Source: Euwallacea fornicatus
Lineage: Eukaryota > Arthropoda > Insecta > Coleoptera > Curculionidae
NCBI RefSeq assembly: GCF_040115645.1
Contig: NC_089548.1
Location: 2,108,001 to 2,172,000, forward strand
Direction: 5' to 3'
DNA length: 64,000 bases
In this document: piece after piece, positions 49,001 to 57,721 of the stretch
Layout of the letters: each line of letters starts with the position of its first letter
Position numbering within the stretch: position 1 is the stretch's first letter
The notes under the pieces: model-generated
Database searches by the model: none
Told to the model about the DNA's origin: nothing
What the model saw: the letters and a program-made list of their open reading frames with translations, nothing else
Made by a program: the position numbers and the translations under genes

Positions 49001-52000
49001 AGATGTACCTACGCTTGTAGTTTTTAATGGAGTGACGTGAAAGAGCCCGACATTACCAAATTTATGGGCACCTATCGTGAATTAGAATACACAAAATACT
49101 GACATTACCTCGTCCCTTTGTATCGCTTCGTTTTATGTTTATTATTTTGTAATATACCCTTATGCTACGCCCATGCGCATCATCATTTTTCAACAACACA
49201 CCCAATACTTTCTTTATTTGGAACACTTGATCGTATCTGATTTTGGTTAATTATGAAGGGTGAAATCATTTCACGCAGGATATCAACACTTTCGACAGAC
49301 ATATTCGTATAGTCCAAAAACTTTTCGATACGTTGCCTTATTTTCTCAAAAAATTAGTAGAACTAACCCTTTTCTGTCCTTGGATTGATTATAGGATCAA
49401 CCCTGTACCTTTTCTTGTTTGTGTAATTTATCGAGTAATGCAATAAAAGACGAAGCTTCACCATCTCAGTTTCATATTCGATCTATCTGGAACAGACAGG
49501 TGCGATCAATTGAATTGCTTCAAAAGAAGAAGTTGCTTGCAAATTTCCATTTTTTATTTTGTCAGCTCATATTCATGGTATATACTTTCGCGTGAAAGCT
49601 AAAAAATCCAAATTTAAACTATTTTTCACAGAAAATAAATCTTCTATTTAATTAGCAGTGGTAAGCACATAAAAACTATGAATATAAATTGCAAGCAATT
49701 AGAACCGCTTCATATTTTAGTGTTATGAGCCACCGTATTGTTAAGAATGAAAATATTGTTCACTTTGAGGAAAAAGCTGACTGTCACTTAATGACTAATT
49801 TATGTTTGTCGTAATGAAAATCTTATGATTATCACGTGTGATGTAAAAACTGCATTGAAAATCATCGATGAATTTTCAGCGAACATGCATCGATGGAAAT
49901 TGAGATGAAAAAAGCACGAATACGTGTAGTGAACAATTCTTTTTTTCTCATCCAGATTGCATTCATACATATTGGTCTAAAATTGTCTAGAATTTTTGAT
50001 GCACGAGTTATAATCATGGGAGAATTTCATGAACCAAATTCTGCGTGTTTGCGATTTCCCAAAATGTTTTATTTGTTTAAACTTGAAGTTGTATCGCAGT
50101 AAAAATTCAGTTATTAACGATTACTTTGGTTGTGATTTTTGCCAAATAATGAAATCATTGATTGAATGGAAGATTTATTTTCTACGACAGAATAAATCTG
50201 ATTTTTTTCGATTCAGACACAGTGGCAGAAGGCGATATTGAGAATTCCGTAGAGAATCAACGGATAATTGGATCCAGGATTTTTGTAGAAGTTTCGGTAG
50301 AAATACATAAATAAATACAAATGAACGAATATTTTTGTCAGCTGGAGTGAATGTCAGTAATTACTCAAATATACATAAAAATATTAGTTTTATTCCAAGT
50401 TCTAAATATTGTTTTTAATATTTATTTATAATCATCAACCTGGTTATTTTTATGTTCACCTACGAGTGATGTTATTGAGTACAAGTAATTCAAACTAGAG
50501 TTGACGAATTCTTTGATAATAAATGTGTGGGAAAAAGATTTTCATCACCAATGCAGAAAAATTGTACTTTTTCCAGCTATGTGAAAGGTAAATCGTTTCA
50601 AAGTTTCAAAGGGTTTTGAAAAGTATCAGTAGCTATTTTTGCGGTCGACCAAAATTAGGAATTTTCTCATTTTTATTGCTCAAAATCAGTAATTTTACAT
50701 TTTTTATAATGTTTTAGATACTCAAACACACTCATTGTTTTCATTGATACTAAAAGTTTAATAACAATAGAAGAACGCAAGCAGAGTTAAAGTTAGTAGC
50801 TTTTTTGGTGGTGTGCCACAAGAGTAGGTGCTAGAAGCTCAGCTTAACGGTGTGCTAGAACAATTTACCCTTAAAAACAGTTATTAATCGGTCTTACAAG
50901 CTAAGAGGCATTAGTAGCCGTTATCAGCTTTTTGTAACCCTTCGAAAATTGGTGCACGAAGTGATAGGGTAACTCAATTTAATCAACAGGCATAGTGCAA
51001 ATGATCAAATTTGTCGCCTTTTTAGGTACCATAATTTACAGTAAGAACAGAAAAAAACTTGATACTAGTTTTACCCATTAATTTATAATTTTAGGTATCA
51101 GACCGATCGAGAGCGGGAGTTTTCTAATTTATGTTTCTAAATAATTTGCTTTAAAGGAAACTTTTAATTCTCAATTTGGTCATTTAGAAGATAACTTAAC
51201 CTTTTTTTTGAACATTTTAGGTGCTCAGACAGACGACTTTGCCTATTGTATCGGAGCGTCACCAGACCTTTCAACGACAGTACTCCCACGTTTTGGACAT
51301 GCGAAGGGAAATCAAATTCAGCATTTGCAGCTTAGACAGAAATCATAGCAATTCAAAGATAGGAATCATTCAGGTACGCGAACACGATATTAAATTAAAA
51401 AATAAAATCATGTAAAGTTTGCTTGTCCACGTCTCATATCCGATGGTGCATTCGGACACCTGCACCTTTACATCAACATGGCCGATTTCGTTTCCAGTAT
51501 CGTTATTTCGTTATGACATGTGGGAAAATCTTGGACATGCGCAGATAGTATTCAGTGGCCATTTTGTCGTATCAAGTGTGCTCTTTTCGGATACCCGAAT
51601 CCGCAATTCAAAGTTTAGTTACACTAAAACGCAAACATTCCTGCCCAGCTCTTGATTGGTTTTACTCTAGTCGTTCACGTTCGACTAACATAAAATAGAT
51701 TCGTTTAAGTATTGCTCGAGCAACACTAACGTCGAATGTTCATCGATTTTTCCAAAAGAGAAATATAATATTGAATTCATTTATACGCAAACCGAACCAA
51801 GGTTTAATTGAATTTCTAGTAATAACGTGTTTTTCTTTAGCCCGAGTTGTATCAGAAAGAAATGCTGCAGAGGCAGCCCTCCATAAAAAGCGAGAGTGAG
51901 GTGAAAATGGTTACCAATGGATTTCTACATTTTGCACTGAAATACGATAAGGAGTTAGAGGGCCTTGTAGTTAAGGTTTGTCTACCCAGAAACTCATTAT

Positions 52001-55000
52001 AATCTACTTAGCGCAGTTTCTCCTCTAAATTTTAATAAAGTACGATATTATCTTCCGGGCAAACATCTTTATATTCTTGTCAGCTCGAACCACATTATTA
52101 AGGCGCGCTGCCCGACAATTTTTACTTAATATTCTTTCTCTTAGAATATTGTTTACATAAATTAGGGCATAAGAACACTATGCCATCATATCTCCTTAAG
52201 CAACACTATGTTGCATCTCATATTCACTTTAGATGTTTGAGGCCCGGGACCTTCCAGTCAAGGACACGTTTGGAACATGTGATCCTTACGTGAAGCTCCA
52301 TCTACTGCCCGATCGCAAAAAGAAATACCAGACCAAAGTCCATAGGAAAAGCTTAAATCCTGTTTTCAATGAGACGTTCATTTTCAGGTGAAAACCGATA
52401 GCTCTGCTCCAGATCAATACTAACTATTGTTTTGTCGATAGTGTTACAAGTCAAGAGTTGGAATCCAGGTACCTGCAGCTGTCAGTTTTCGACTTTGACA
52501 GGTTCGCAAGGCACGATCTGATTGGTCATGTCACAGTGGACAATTTAGTTGAGGTCGTCGAGCATGGCCAGCAAGATTTCGAGTACACTATGCCTGTACT
52601 TTGTCCTCCAGTGGTGAGTGAGTCTAACTCCGTCGGCACGTTTCGCGAGAGAGAAGACGAGAAAATAGTGGAGGTCGAAGTTAAAGCCTCTTTAGCTGCT
52701 TTCGGGGGTTAGATAATGGATAAACATATTTCATTCTACCGCTGCGCCATCTGGGCGCCGCCAATGATCACTCGCGCTGTGCCGCTAATGGCCTTAATGC
52801 TTGTTTCGCAGATGCCGATAGTGAGTTGCCAAAAAAATTATCGATATTTGGAGCTTTTGAGAAGCAAATTACTAGAGGACGCGGCCGATATTATATTTAA
52901 ATCTTTTTTGGAAATAGTTTTAACAACGTCCGAAAGTGGGAAATTTCTCTGTTTTCCGTTCAAAACTTAAAGAACGTTGTGTGTAAATATACGTATTTTT
53001 CTTCGCTTTACATTAGTGCTGCGTCTGAGATTATAACTGCTGCCGTTTTCGAGGTGTGAGAAATTTTAGAAGAAAAGATGGAAGATATTTATTTTACCGG
53101 CAGTGTCTTTAAGCTTTTAGGGTCGCAGGGTATCGATAATATTTGCTCCCGCCAATAAAACGAAAACAAACCGGTCCCGCTTTGCGTTCGCCAAATGGAA
53201 TTAACTTTGCGACTTTCCACCTTGATGAATTATCGATCAATCCTCGTGTGCCGGGCAGAAACGAATTGAATTCGGTGTGTTAAATTTACACGGTCGGACG
53301 CTTTTGGGGCTTTGATCCACTGATGATCGGTACTTCAGCCCCCTAAAATGCAATCAGCCGTTATACCATTTTACGGCGTATACATGCCCATATTGCTATT
53401 TCTTTTGTTATTCGAAATGGAATCCTGATGCCAAATGAAAATTGAAGAAAAATAAATCACGTTCTTTAATGAAAAATGTAAAAAAGCGAGAATGAGATCT
53501 CTATTGTTGCCATGAAAAGTCAAGAACGTTTTTCTCGATACGATGGACTAAAACAATAGCGTTCTTGTATCGGGAAAGAAACTATTTGCAACGTGAAATT
53601 TTCAGGATTTGCGGAATATGAAACATTTTTTTTATATTCAGAAATGTTTTTTGTTTGATCTACAGGACGAAGTCAATTTAGGAGAGCTTATGGTGTGTCT
53701 GTGCTTCCTGCCTAAAGCCGGCAGATTAACTATCACCATCATAAAGGGGCGCAACTTCAAGGCCATGGATATCACTGGGAAATCGGGTATGTACTGGATA
53801 AAATTCGTTTCAGAAAAAAACAAAGGCAGCTTGAAACAAATCATCGATTTTAACGTCAACTTGTGTCAATATAGAGCCTCATTTCCTCAGTAAAAGCTTT
53901 GTCTCATAAATGCATTAACTTCTATGCAAGGCGTTGGCTCTATAGATAGTGAATCTATATATATATTAAATTATCTTTTACACACGTGTGTACAGTCGCA
54001 GTAAAAAAGGACAGGTATGAAAATTAATTTGGAAGATTCAATATATGTCCGTGCACATATAATAGATATATAAAATTTGCCGAAAACACTACATTAATTG
54101 TATAAAATCGCAGGGGCTAATTTCTCGCTAAAATGCTCATATGTTTCCCATTTCAATTAGTGCATGTTTTTATGTAAATTGCATTGCAACATGGTAGCCC
54201 AAACACTGGACACCAAATTATTTTCATTTATTTTCCAATTTTGAATTTTTGCGCCATTCTCTATTTTACATGAAACCGCCGAGCGGCTTTCCGGTGAATT
54301 AGACCGTATAGTCTTAGCACATTTGTCTGGAACGTAAAGAAAAAATCGTAGAAAAAGTTCTTCTACCGTCCAGAAAGTTGCATTCAATATGCATTTTGCT
54401 TCGATATGGAATCGAAAACATGTGCAATGGAGTGCGATTAATGTTCAATTTCCTGAATGTCTAAGACTCGATTTGAAAAAAAAATTAACAACAATGAGTA
54501 ACAACATGGACCATGAACCAATTAATAATTCGGTTTAAATCCCCACAGATCCATGCCTCCCAATCCTCCTTTTGGAGATTCTTTTTATTATGCTCCACTT
54601 TGGAAATTTGTAGAAAACTTTAGAATTTTTTTATGTGCCGTGTTGGCACTTTGCTCCATCTATTTCCGAAACATCAGCGTTTAAATCTTAAAAATAAGCA
54701 AAAAATAAATATTTTTCCATATAATTTTCAGAAAACTTTTTTTTTAATGGAAGATCAAGGATCTCCGCTTTGTGTTGCTAAAAATAAGTACCAATGTTAC
54801 CCTGTACTCAGAAATCAAAAAGAAATTTGTAAGACCGATCGCACAGAATCATAAAGCGCATCGTAACTTTAAACCAATATTTTTAACTCAATTGCTCCAC
54901 GTGTTCCCGAGATGTCGACGTTTAAAGCTTGGAATATCTCAAAAAGTGGAATCCAGGATATCGATCTTGCACACCTTAATTAAGGCAATGAAGCTTAGCA

Positions 55001-56745
55001 AAAGCTTCTGAAGAGATCCCCATGTTACATTACTTCCAAAATTGTAAAAATTAGGAACACTACTAACGTAATACCGTATCTCAAAAACTAAAAAAGGTTT
55101 TGCAAATCCTTTTATGAAAGATCACAAAGCGTAGGAAGAAACAACGGGGGAATAAAAGTCGTTGTCTTGTATGTGATTATGCTCTTTATTGTTTAGCACT
55201 ACACAGACACACTGAAATCCAAAAAGGAGAATAAAAGATTTTTCCTGCATCTGATTGAAGTTGGATCTTCTACCGGAAAGAGCAATATCCAAAATTTAAT
55301 TTTCACCAGTTGTTTATTCTGTAACGATTATAAGGGTTGTTTCACGAAATATTGAGGATTTTTGCACAGTTTACCCCTCCGAAAGGGCGCGATTTGAAGC
55401 GAGGGCATGCCTTGTCCGCAATGTGGGAAAAAACAATGCCGACAGGTTAACGATTATTTTTTTTTATCTAATAAAACGTGTAGGAACTTGGAGTTTCAGA
55501 GGATTAGTTAATCAATTTTCTACAGCAAACATTATGTAACTATTAAAACATCAAAATCAGATGTTTCGATTTTTAACAGTCATCATCAATTTTATTTTAT
55601 CTAAATTGCGCCATTTTTGATTTTAGTCGAAAATGTATTTCGAGGGCTGTAAAAGACTTTTGCCCAAATTCAAATACGTCAAAATGTAGCTTATTGAATT
55701 CTCTTTTAGCCCTAAAATTCCGATTCCCAAATTCGCAGCGGTTAAAAACTAACACCGATTTCCGTGAAACCCTTTTGCTGTTTAAATTTTCATATTTTCC
55801 GGAATAAGTCGAAAACGGTAAATTTTAAAGGTACAACACCGTATGTAAACTGATATTGAAATTTAACGAGCAATCCAAAAATGCCCAAAAATTGGGGTTT
55901 CAATTTAAAATAAGGAAGTTTACATCACATGCGAGTTAATGTATTATGCGGAAGAGTACAACACAGCCATTTTTCAATTCTGCTTCTAAAAAAGGAGGAT
56001 CTCCGGTTGAACCTTTTTTCTAATGTCGAAAATAAAAAAATTAGATGGAGGTAAATCGTGAATAGGACACCTTGTGTATGAGGGGAACTCAAGCCAAGAA
56101 GTTGCTCAATACCCGCCGCCTTACGTCTTATCAAATAGGTAATTTCAAGGAACTTTTCTTCTGGGCAGTAGTCAAATATATAGGGTATGAGTTTCTCGAG
56201 CTCAATCGAGATCTCCACATTTGCGTATCACATTCGGACAGTCCTGTAGAGTTTCGTTGATTGTCAAATTGTCTATTAAATTTCGCAGTGAGTGCCGTTC
56301 ACCCAACAAGATCACTTTCAGACCCTTACGTGAAAGTGTACCTCATATGGCGGGGTAGAAAAATCAAGAAAAAGAAGACCACAGTACGTCACAACACTTT
56401 ATTCCCTGTCTTCAATGAAGCCCTGGTCTTCGACGTTCCTGAAGAAAACATCGGGGAGGTCTGTCTTTTAGTAAAAATCATCGACTACGACAGGTGAAGA
56501 CCGTGCCGATCCATAATATTTGAACCGTCCTAAAATTCCATTACAGAATCGGTCAAAATGAGATTATGGGTTGCTTCACCATCGGTCCTGGTGACCCGGG
56601 AAAAGGACGCGACCATTGGTTGGAAATGCTGGAAAATCCTCGCAAACCCATCGCGCAGTGGTACCCCCTGCTGGAGACTGTGCCCATAGATCTACACGAC
56701 CAAAAAGAGGCCCCCATGTTGCTGAAATGTTTACAGAGCAGGTAA
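18756..56745 (+). CDS. Synaptotagmin, tandem C2A-C2B (probably insect alpha/beta class), ten exons
   Basis: Exons: 18756-19095, 34950-34970, 36371-36573, 51221-51373, 51841-51975, 52233-52387, 52442-52613, 53666-53786, 56322-56493, 56547-56745. Phases match throughout and total 557 codons (556 aa). Synaptotagmins are calcium sensors and regulators of vesicle fusion. C2A keeps all five acidic calcium ligands: VKD, CDPYVK and VFDFDRFARHD. C2B keeps AMD, SDPYVK and IIDYD, with Glu (GQNE) at the fifth position, as in several real synaptotagmins. The C2B polybasic stretch (GRKIKKKKTT) and the WHxL-like end (QWYPLLE) are present. The N-terminal 190 residues are low-complexity and basic; I find no transmembrane helix in these exons. 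Intron sizes run from 53 nt to 15.9 kb. A kinase gene lies antisense in intron 3. The subclass call is a judgement from overall feel, not an alignment. Confidence 0.9.
19096..20012. other. Start of synaptotagmin intron 1, nothing recognised
   Basis: Non-coding AT-rich intronic DNA up to the fold-back transposon at 20013. Confidence 0.4.
20013..20740. mobile_element. Fold-back DNA transposon with terminal inverted repeats of about 125 bp, TA flanks
   Basis: Begins TACAGGGTGTCCCACAAGTG and ends with its inverse. The arms (20013 to about 20140 and about 20615-20740) are roughly 95% alike by eye, so this is a young copy. TA dinucleotides lie directly outside both ends (20011-20012 and 20741-20742), which suggests a TA target duplication as in Tc1/mariner-like elements. 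Both arms contain a second copy of the end motif, ATACAGGGTGTTAAACTT, 109 bp in. The central 480 bp is not symmetrical and has no open frame of note. It is non-autonomous. Confidence 0.85.
21222..21490. repeat. Two-unit direct repeat of about 172 bp
   Basis: GTTTCAAAAATGCACGATTAAA (about 21222) recurs as GTTTAAAAAATGCACGATTAAA (about 21394). In both copies it is followed by a TATTA, TTTGA..ACG and AAATTTTAAAT.AATTT series. The copies are diverged. Just downstream, near 21575-21610 on the minus strand, is CCTGATAATGCC..GGGACGAAACTCGG, similar in style to the phrase near 17309, so the region may be retroelement debris. Confidence 0.5.
21620..24130. other. Synaptotagmin intron 1, no feature recognised
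   Basis: Non-coding. 22985-23130 is a low-complexity AAATTTAATT-type stretch. Open frames of 60-96 codons occur (for example 23547-23837) but show no domain, splice context or codon bias. Confidence 0.35.
24132..26150. repeat. Three diverged tandem units of about 300 bp, the second split by a mariner
   Basis: Units start near 24132, 24435 and 25855. Each opens AGC(C/T)ATCAC.(C/T).TTCCG...(A/G)TGGC.ATGTGTTCA-like, has GATAAAT.CCCC.TGAGA-like sequence after it, and closes with GAAGCTTCGAG(C/T)G.CC.TA..A(G)CTCGATTGAGTCT.ATTC. The end of unit 2 resumes near 25722, after a mariner that occupies about 24563-25722. Without the mariner, unit 2 would be about 260 bp. This orders the events: the array formed first, then the transposon inserted. 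Confidence 0.7.
24563..25722 (-). mobile_element. Decayed mariner-like transposon (copy 1, transposase on minus strand)
   Basis: The ends are inverted repeats: CCACAAGTACCCGACCT at the left and, on the minus strand, CCAGAAGTAGTACCCGACG at the right. On the minus strand there are transposase remnants in pieces: FLRRFITTDETRIHHFTAET with SKQW (about 25046-25250), which matches the first catalytic-Asp region of mariner transposases, and STRWPKSIISVSNFPSPT with FRLFSIFKLEKM (about 24750-24900), the region near the third catalytic residue. Stops and frameshifts break every section, so it cannot be active. It shares TIRs and flanking leader (ATTACAAAGNCCTAATCT) with the copy at 38669. Confidence 0.8.
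26151..27300. other. Synaptotagmin intron 1, nothing recognised
   Basis: Non-coding intronic DNA without clear repeats or exons. Confidence 0.35.
27302..27532. mobile_element. Small palindromic (MITE-like) element
   Basis: AACTGAGTGAGGTTA (about 27338) is matched by its inverse TAACCTCACTCAGTT (about 27492). Inside, AAGAATGTGCTAA (about 27403) pairs with TTAGCACGTTCTTA (about 27455), and TGTCAATTTTTT pairs with ATTGACA. Size is about 230 bp with a short central loop, so the whole unit can fold into one hairpin. No coding capacity. Confidence 0.55.
27535..30445. other. Synaptotagmin intron 1, no feature recognised
   Basis: Non-coding. Open frames at 29055-29306 and 29826-30167 have no recognisable motif and no splice logic. 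Single repeat-like ends such as TAGTGGGATACCCTATATA (about 28790) hint at further decayed transposons. Confidence 0.3.
30451..31019. mobile_element. Fold-back transposon with inverted repeats of about 80-90 bp
   Basis: Left end TACAGGGTGTCTACTAAACG; the right end, read inverted, is TACAGGGTGTCTATTAAATGG. The two arms then continue together through CATTAACTTC, (T)CCTTGTCA.ATTTTATAA and AAAAAGT.CTAA.AAA with about 20% mismatch. A second GATACAGGGTGTTAAAAA lies 110 bp inside the left end, the same spacing as in the element at 20013. No coding capacity. Confidence 0.75.
31193..31785. mobile_element. Fold-back element, arms of about 145-150 bp
   Basis: The inverse of 31193-31345 aligns with 31640-31785. 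Shared blocks are AATTTCATTAAAA.AT.TC(A)AGAAAC, a T-rich segment, TATTGTGAGTATAAA or TATAGTGAGTATAAA, and ACCAAA(G)AA. The termini are uncertain. Outside the arms are weak end-like phrases (CATCCCGTATATG near 31090, ACACCTTGTATATAG near 31843) and a direct repeat of GTGT(G/A)TCG..G.AC.AAACATCC (about 31070 and 31894). Confidence 0.5.
32000..33500. other. Synaptotagmin intron 1, nothing recognised
   Basis: Non-coding. Near 32801 a lone inverted end (CTCACCCTGTATACG) marks another decayed element of the CAGGGTG group. Confidence 0.35.
33972..34191 (-). mobile_element. Retroposed insert of 196 bp with poly-A and 12-bp target duplication
   Basis: AACTTGAATTAA occurs at 33972-33983 and again at 34180-34191. 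Between them the insert starts, on the + strand, with GATTTTTTTTTT, so read on the minus strand it ends in a poly-A tail. This is the hallmark of target-primed reverse transcription: a SINE or a severely 5'-truncated non-LTR element. The body contains a GCCAGGC/GCCTGGC stem and CCGGAGCCCCACACGG on the minus strand, in the style of non-LTR 3' ends. The exact duplication implies a recent insertion. Confidence 0.75.
34192..34255. repeat. Short tandem repeat of ACTAACCNGAAC-type units
   Basis: CTAATCGCAACTAACCCGAGC is followed by CAATCGTAACTAACCGG, AACTAACCTGAAC. The same AACTAAC word also occurs left of the retroposed insert (about 33965), so the insert landed in the array. Confidence 0.5.
34950..34970 (+). 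CDS. Synaptotagmin 21-nt microexon
   Basis: TTTTTGCAG precedes and GTAAGT follows a 21-nt segment that encodes SDSVWLS when read in phase with exons 1 and 3. Both splice sites are strong and the length keeps the frame, so it may be a cassette. If skipped, exon 1 joins exon 3 in frame with the loss of seven residues. Confidence 0.6.
35160..35975. repeat. Degenerate minisatellite in synaptotagmin intron 2
   Basis: The phrase (C)GAAATGTTGGGAAGACCCGAA and variants recur at least nine times (for example about 35159, 35276, 35508, 35577, 35766, 35808, 35852 and 35954) at uneven spacing, interspersed with AAA- and ATC-rich spacers. Roughly 800 bp of the 1.4 kb intron is made of it. Confidence 0.55.
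36371..36573 (+). CDS. Synaptotagmin exon 3 (linker)
   Basis: Begins after GTTCTTTTAG and ends at GTGAGT. It encodes a mildly hydrophobic start (LSQHAVFTWKWL) followed by a basic patch and a Ser/Glu-rich linker ending in EIKEIVTKK. The hydrophobic start is far too short and too polar to be a standard transmembrane helix. Confidence 0.75.
36574..37450. other. Start of synaptotagmin intron 3
   Basis: Non-coding as far as I can support. 37321-37402 is an open segment with a good acceptor (CCTTGTACAG) and donor (GTAATT), but its 82-nt length would break the synaptotagmin frame, so I do not include it as an exon. Confidence 0.35.
37456..38425. mobile_element. DNA transposon remnant of about 970 bp with 28-bp terminal inverted repeats
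   Basis: Left GGAGCAACAGATCAAAACGTG followed by TTAACTCC. The right end, inverted, is GGAGCAACAGATCAAAACGT followed by ATTAACTCC: 27 of 28 positions agree. The interior is very AT-rich, with only fragments of frame near 37930-38130. The high TIR identity suggests a fairly recent insertion of a deletion derivative. The family is not identified. Confidence 0.7.
38669..39700 (+). mobile_element. Decayed mariner-like transposon (copy 2)
   Basis: Starts at CCCAGAAGTACCCGATCT, matching the TIR of the copy at 24563-25722. An open frame at 38833-39111 encodes a mariner-type N-terminal DNA-binding region (LKGLNPSNIKVEL, LRTVKYWVAKFKRG, then EDRQLNY). Downstream, broken frames hold ITIDKTYVHHFTHKTKDQSK (first catalytic Asp region), then FHQDNAP-like sequence with the second Asp (about 39415), and PSYSPDLAPLDYCLFSNLRK (about 39499) with the third. 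Stops interrupt it at several points. The right TIR is not clear. Confidence 0.8.
39800..42028. other. Synaptotagmin intron 3, no gene assigned
   Basis: 39905-40010 is GC-rich with GAGCGCG/GCGCTCGCG words and may be a decayed fold-back element. 40624-40851 on the minus strand is an unusually well-formed 75-codon basic frame that I cannot assign. Otherwise non-coding. Confidence 0.3.
42029..42034 (-). terminator. Polyadenylation hexamer AATAAA for the nested kinase gene
   Basis: On the minus strand AATAAA lies about 150 nt after the TGA of the long kinase isoform (42186). This position supports the 42186-42279 segment as the true last exon. Confidence 0.45.
42985..43195. repeat. Polypurine tract of GAAGAAAAAAGTG-type units
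   Basis: About 210 bp almost without pyrimidines on the + strand, built from degenerate GAAGAAAAGTGAGGG and GGAAAAAA units. It lies inside the kinase gene between exons 8 and 9, and inside synaptotagmin intron 3. Such mirror-like purine runs can form triplex structures. Confidence 0.6.
45525..46162. mobile_element. Fold-back transposon in kinase intron 3, CAGGGTG-TTCATTTCTG family
   Basis: Left end TACAGAGTGTTCATTTCTGAAG, right end (inverted) TACAAGGTCGTCATTGGAAC. Near the right it contains AAAGTTGGTAATGGTTGC, GGAAACGTCGGATT and GGACACTGCCACAT, which correspond to blocks in the elements at 15340-15622 and 57722-58542. It ends about 60 nt from the kinase exon 3 donor. No coding capacity. Confidence 0.6.
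48074..48462. mobile_element. GC-rich MITE-like element of about 390 bp
   Basis: Left AAAGGCGACTGCAGACCGAAC then GCGCTGCGC; the right, inverted, is TTAAGGCGACCCTAGACCCATC then GCGCTGCGC. The arms agree for about 30 bp and again at CTGATCT.CGC. The GC-rich ends stand out sharply in this AT-rich intron. The family is unknown; the style recalls hAT-type MITEs. Confidence 0.55.
48470..51220. other. Distal part of synaptotagmin intron 3, nothing recognised
   Basis: Non-coding AT-rich DNA up to the exon at 51221. I see no repeat of note. Confidence 0.4.
51221..52613 (+). CDS. Synaptotagmin exons 4-7: linker and C2A domain
   Basis: Exons 51221-51373, 51841-51975, 52233-52387 and 52442-52613. The C2A domain starts at about GFLHFALKYD in exon 5 and runs to VLCPPV. 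Loop 1 is VKDTFGTCDPYVK, followed by LLPDRKKKYQTKVH and the family hallmark LNPVFNE. Loop 3 is FDFDRFARHD. All five calcium ligands are present, so calcium binding is expected. The intron between exons 6 and 7 is only 54 nt. After exon 7 the frame stays open for about 33 more codons, so retention of intron 7 would give a C2A-only protein. Confidence 0.92.
53666..56745 (+). CDS. Synaptotagmin exons 8-10: C2B domain and C-terminus
   Basis: Exons 53666-53786, 56322-56493 and 56547-56745. C2B opens with GELMVCLCFLPKAGRLTITI and has loop 1 AMDITGKSDPYVK across the exon 8/9 junction, the Lys-rich strand GRKIKKKKTT, LFPVFNE, loop 3 IIDYDRIGQNE, and the end HWLEMLENPRKPIAQWYPLLE-type helix region. 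The acceptor at 56322 reproduces the usual loop length. A second AG at 56287-56288 would start the exon 33 nt earlier in frame. The stop TAA (56743-56745) overlaps a GTAAGC donor-like sequence. Confidence 0.9.
53787..56321. other. Synaptotagmin intron 8, no gene recognised
   Basis: 2.5 kb intron between the two halves of C2B. 55540-55640 on the minus strand holds a diverged copy of the inner block (TTGATGATGACTGTTAAAAATCG) shared by the fold-back family at 57722-58542. I looked for an alternative C2B exon and did not see one. Confidence 0.4.
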
Positions 56746-57551
56746 GCACTATCCAGAGTTCCCTATTGACTTTGCTTGATTTTATCTTCGACAGGTGAGA
56801 CACAATTACATAACAGAACCAGGAACATGGATGGTTAAATTGCTGGTGCTGAAATTCGCTATTGGCCGTTTGCCATTGATCACGCTGAGGTTGACGTTAA
56901 AGATTGACTGAAAAAGAATAAGAAAACTTCTGATGTATATTCTAAATGAAAAGATTCTTAAACCGAAAGGTTCCATTATTGACCTGTTACACGTAGATCA
57001 AGAGATATTTTCTTATAATTCTGATTACTGACGAGTAATCCATAATATACTAAATCTGATTGTGTCCTAAGCAACGAGATGTTTAGATTCGTGCAGAATT
57101 TACAAAATCAGTCGGGCCCTCGGTGTAATGGGCCCATACTGAATTGTCGTATCCCATTCACACTAATCCCGATCTAATTACTCGGTAATTAGTGTAGAAG
57201 AGAAACGATGGTCATTTTAATCAGGATTATCTCATTGTTGACTGTTGAATATGGCTCACGAAAGGTTGCATTTTCGATATAACAAATGTAAGTCGCCATT
57301 GTTGAGAAGTAGTTCAAAATCTAAAACTGAGGCAAGTAGGTATAACTCTAAATGTTGTAATTTTATAATTAAGTGGAAAACAATTATAAAAACGGTGGTT
57401 CCTTGTCTAATTACTTTATAAAGTAGCAACAAACTAGTCATTAATTTTGGGATTTGTGTAATCGAAAGCTCTGCTTAATTTATCCACGATTTGAGTGATA
57501 TTCAATCAGGATAAGCAAACATAGGTACTATAAGAATTTTACTATTTTTGT

Positions 57552-57557
57552 AATAAA
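57552..57557 (+). terminator. Candidate polyadenylation hexamer for synaptotagmin
   Basis: AATAAA about 800 nt after the synaptotagmin stop codon. It is the first canonical hexamer I noticed downstream. It could be coincidental. Confidence 0.3.
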
Positions 57558-57721
57558 TGTAGTCAATCTCAACGTATCCTCTTGTTAACCATAACGATAA
57601 TCATGTACTATATAGTATTATCAGAACGCATAATAATTGCAGGAAAATGCGGAGTTGTATAGATTTACCTTTTTACAAATATAAATGAAATAATGAAAAT
57701 AACCTGTCAAGTGAGAGCATA

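Noticed and set aside
52617..52712. Open extension of synaptotagmin exon 7 into intron 7
   Set aside because: The GTGAGT donor and direct continuation into C2B favour splicing; at most a retained-intron form.
52716..52970. 84-codon frame in synaptotagmin intron 7
   Set aside because: No homology seen and it lies in an intron between strong splice sites.
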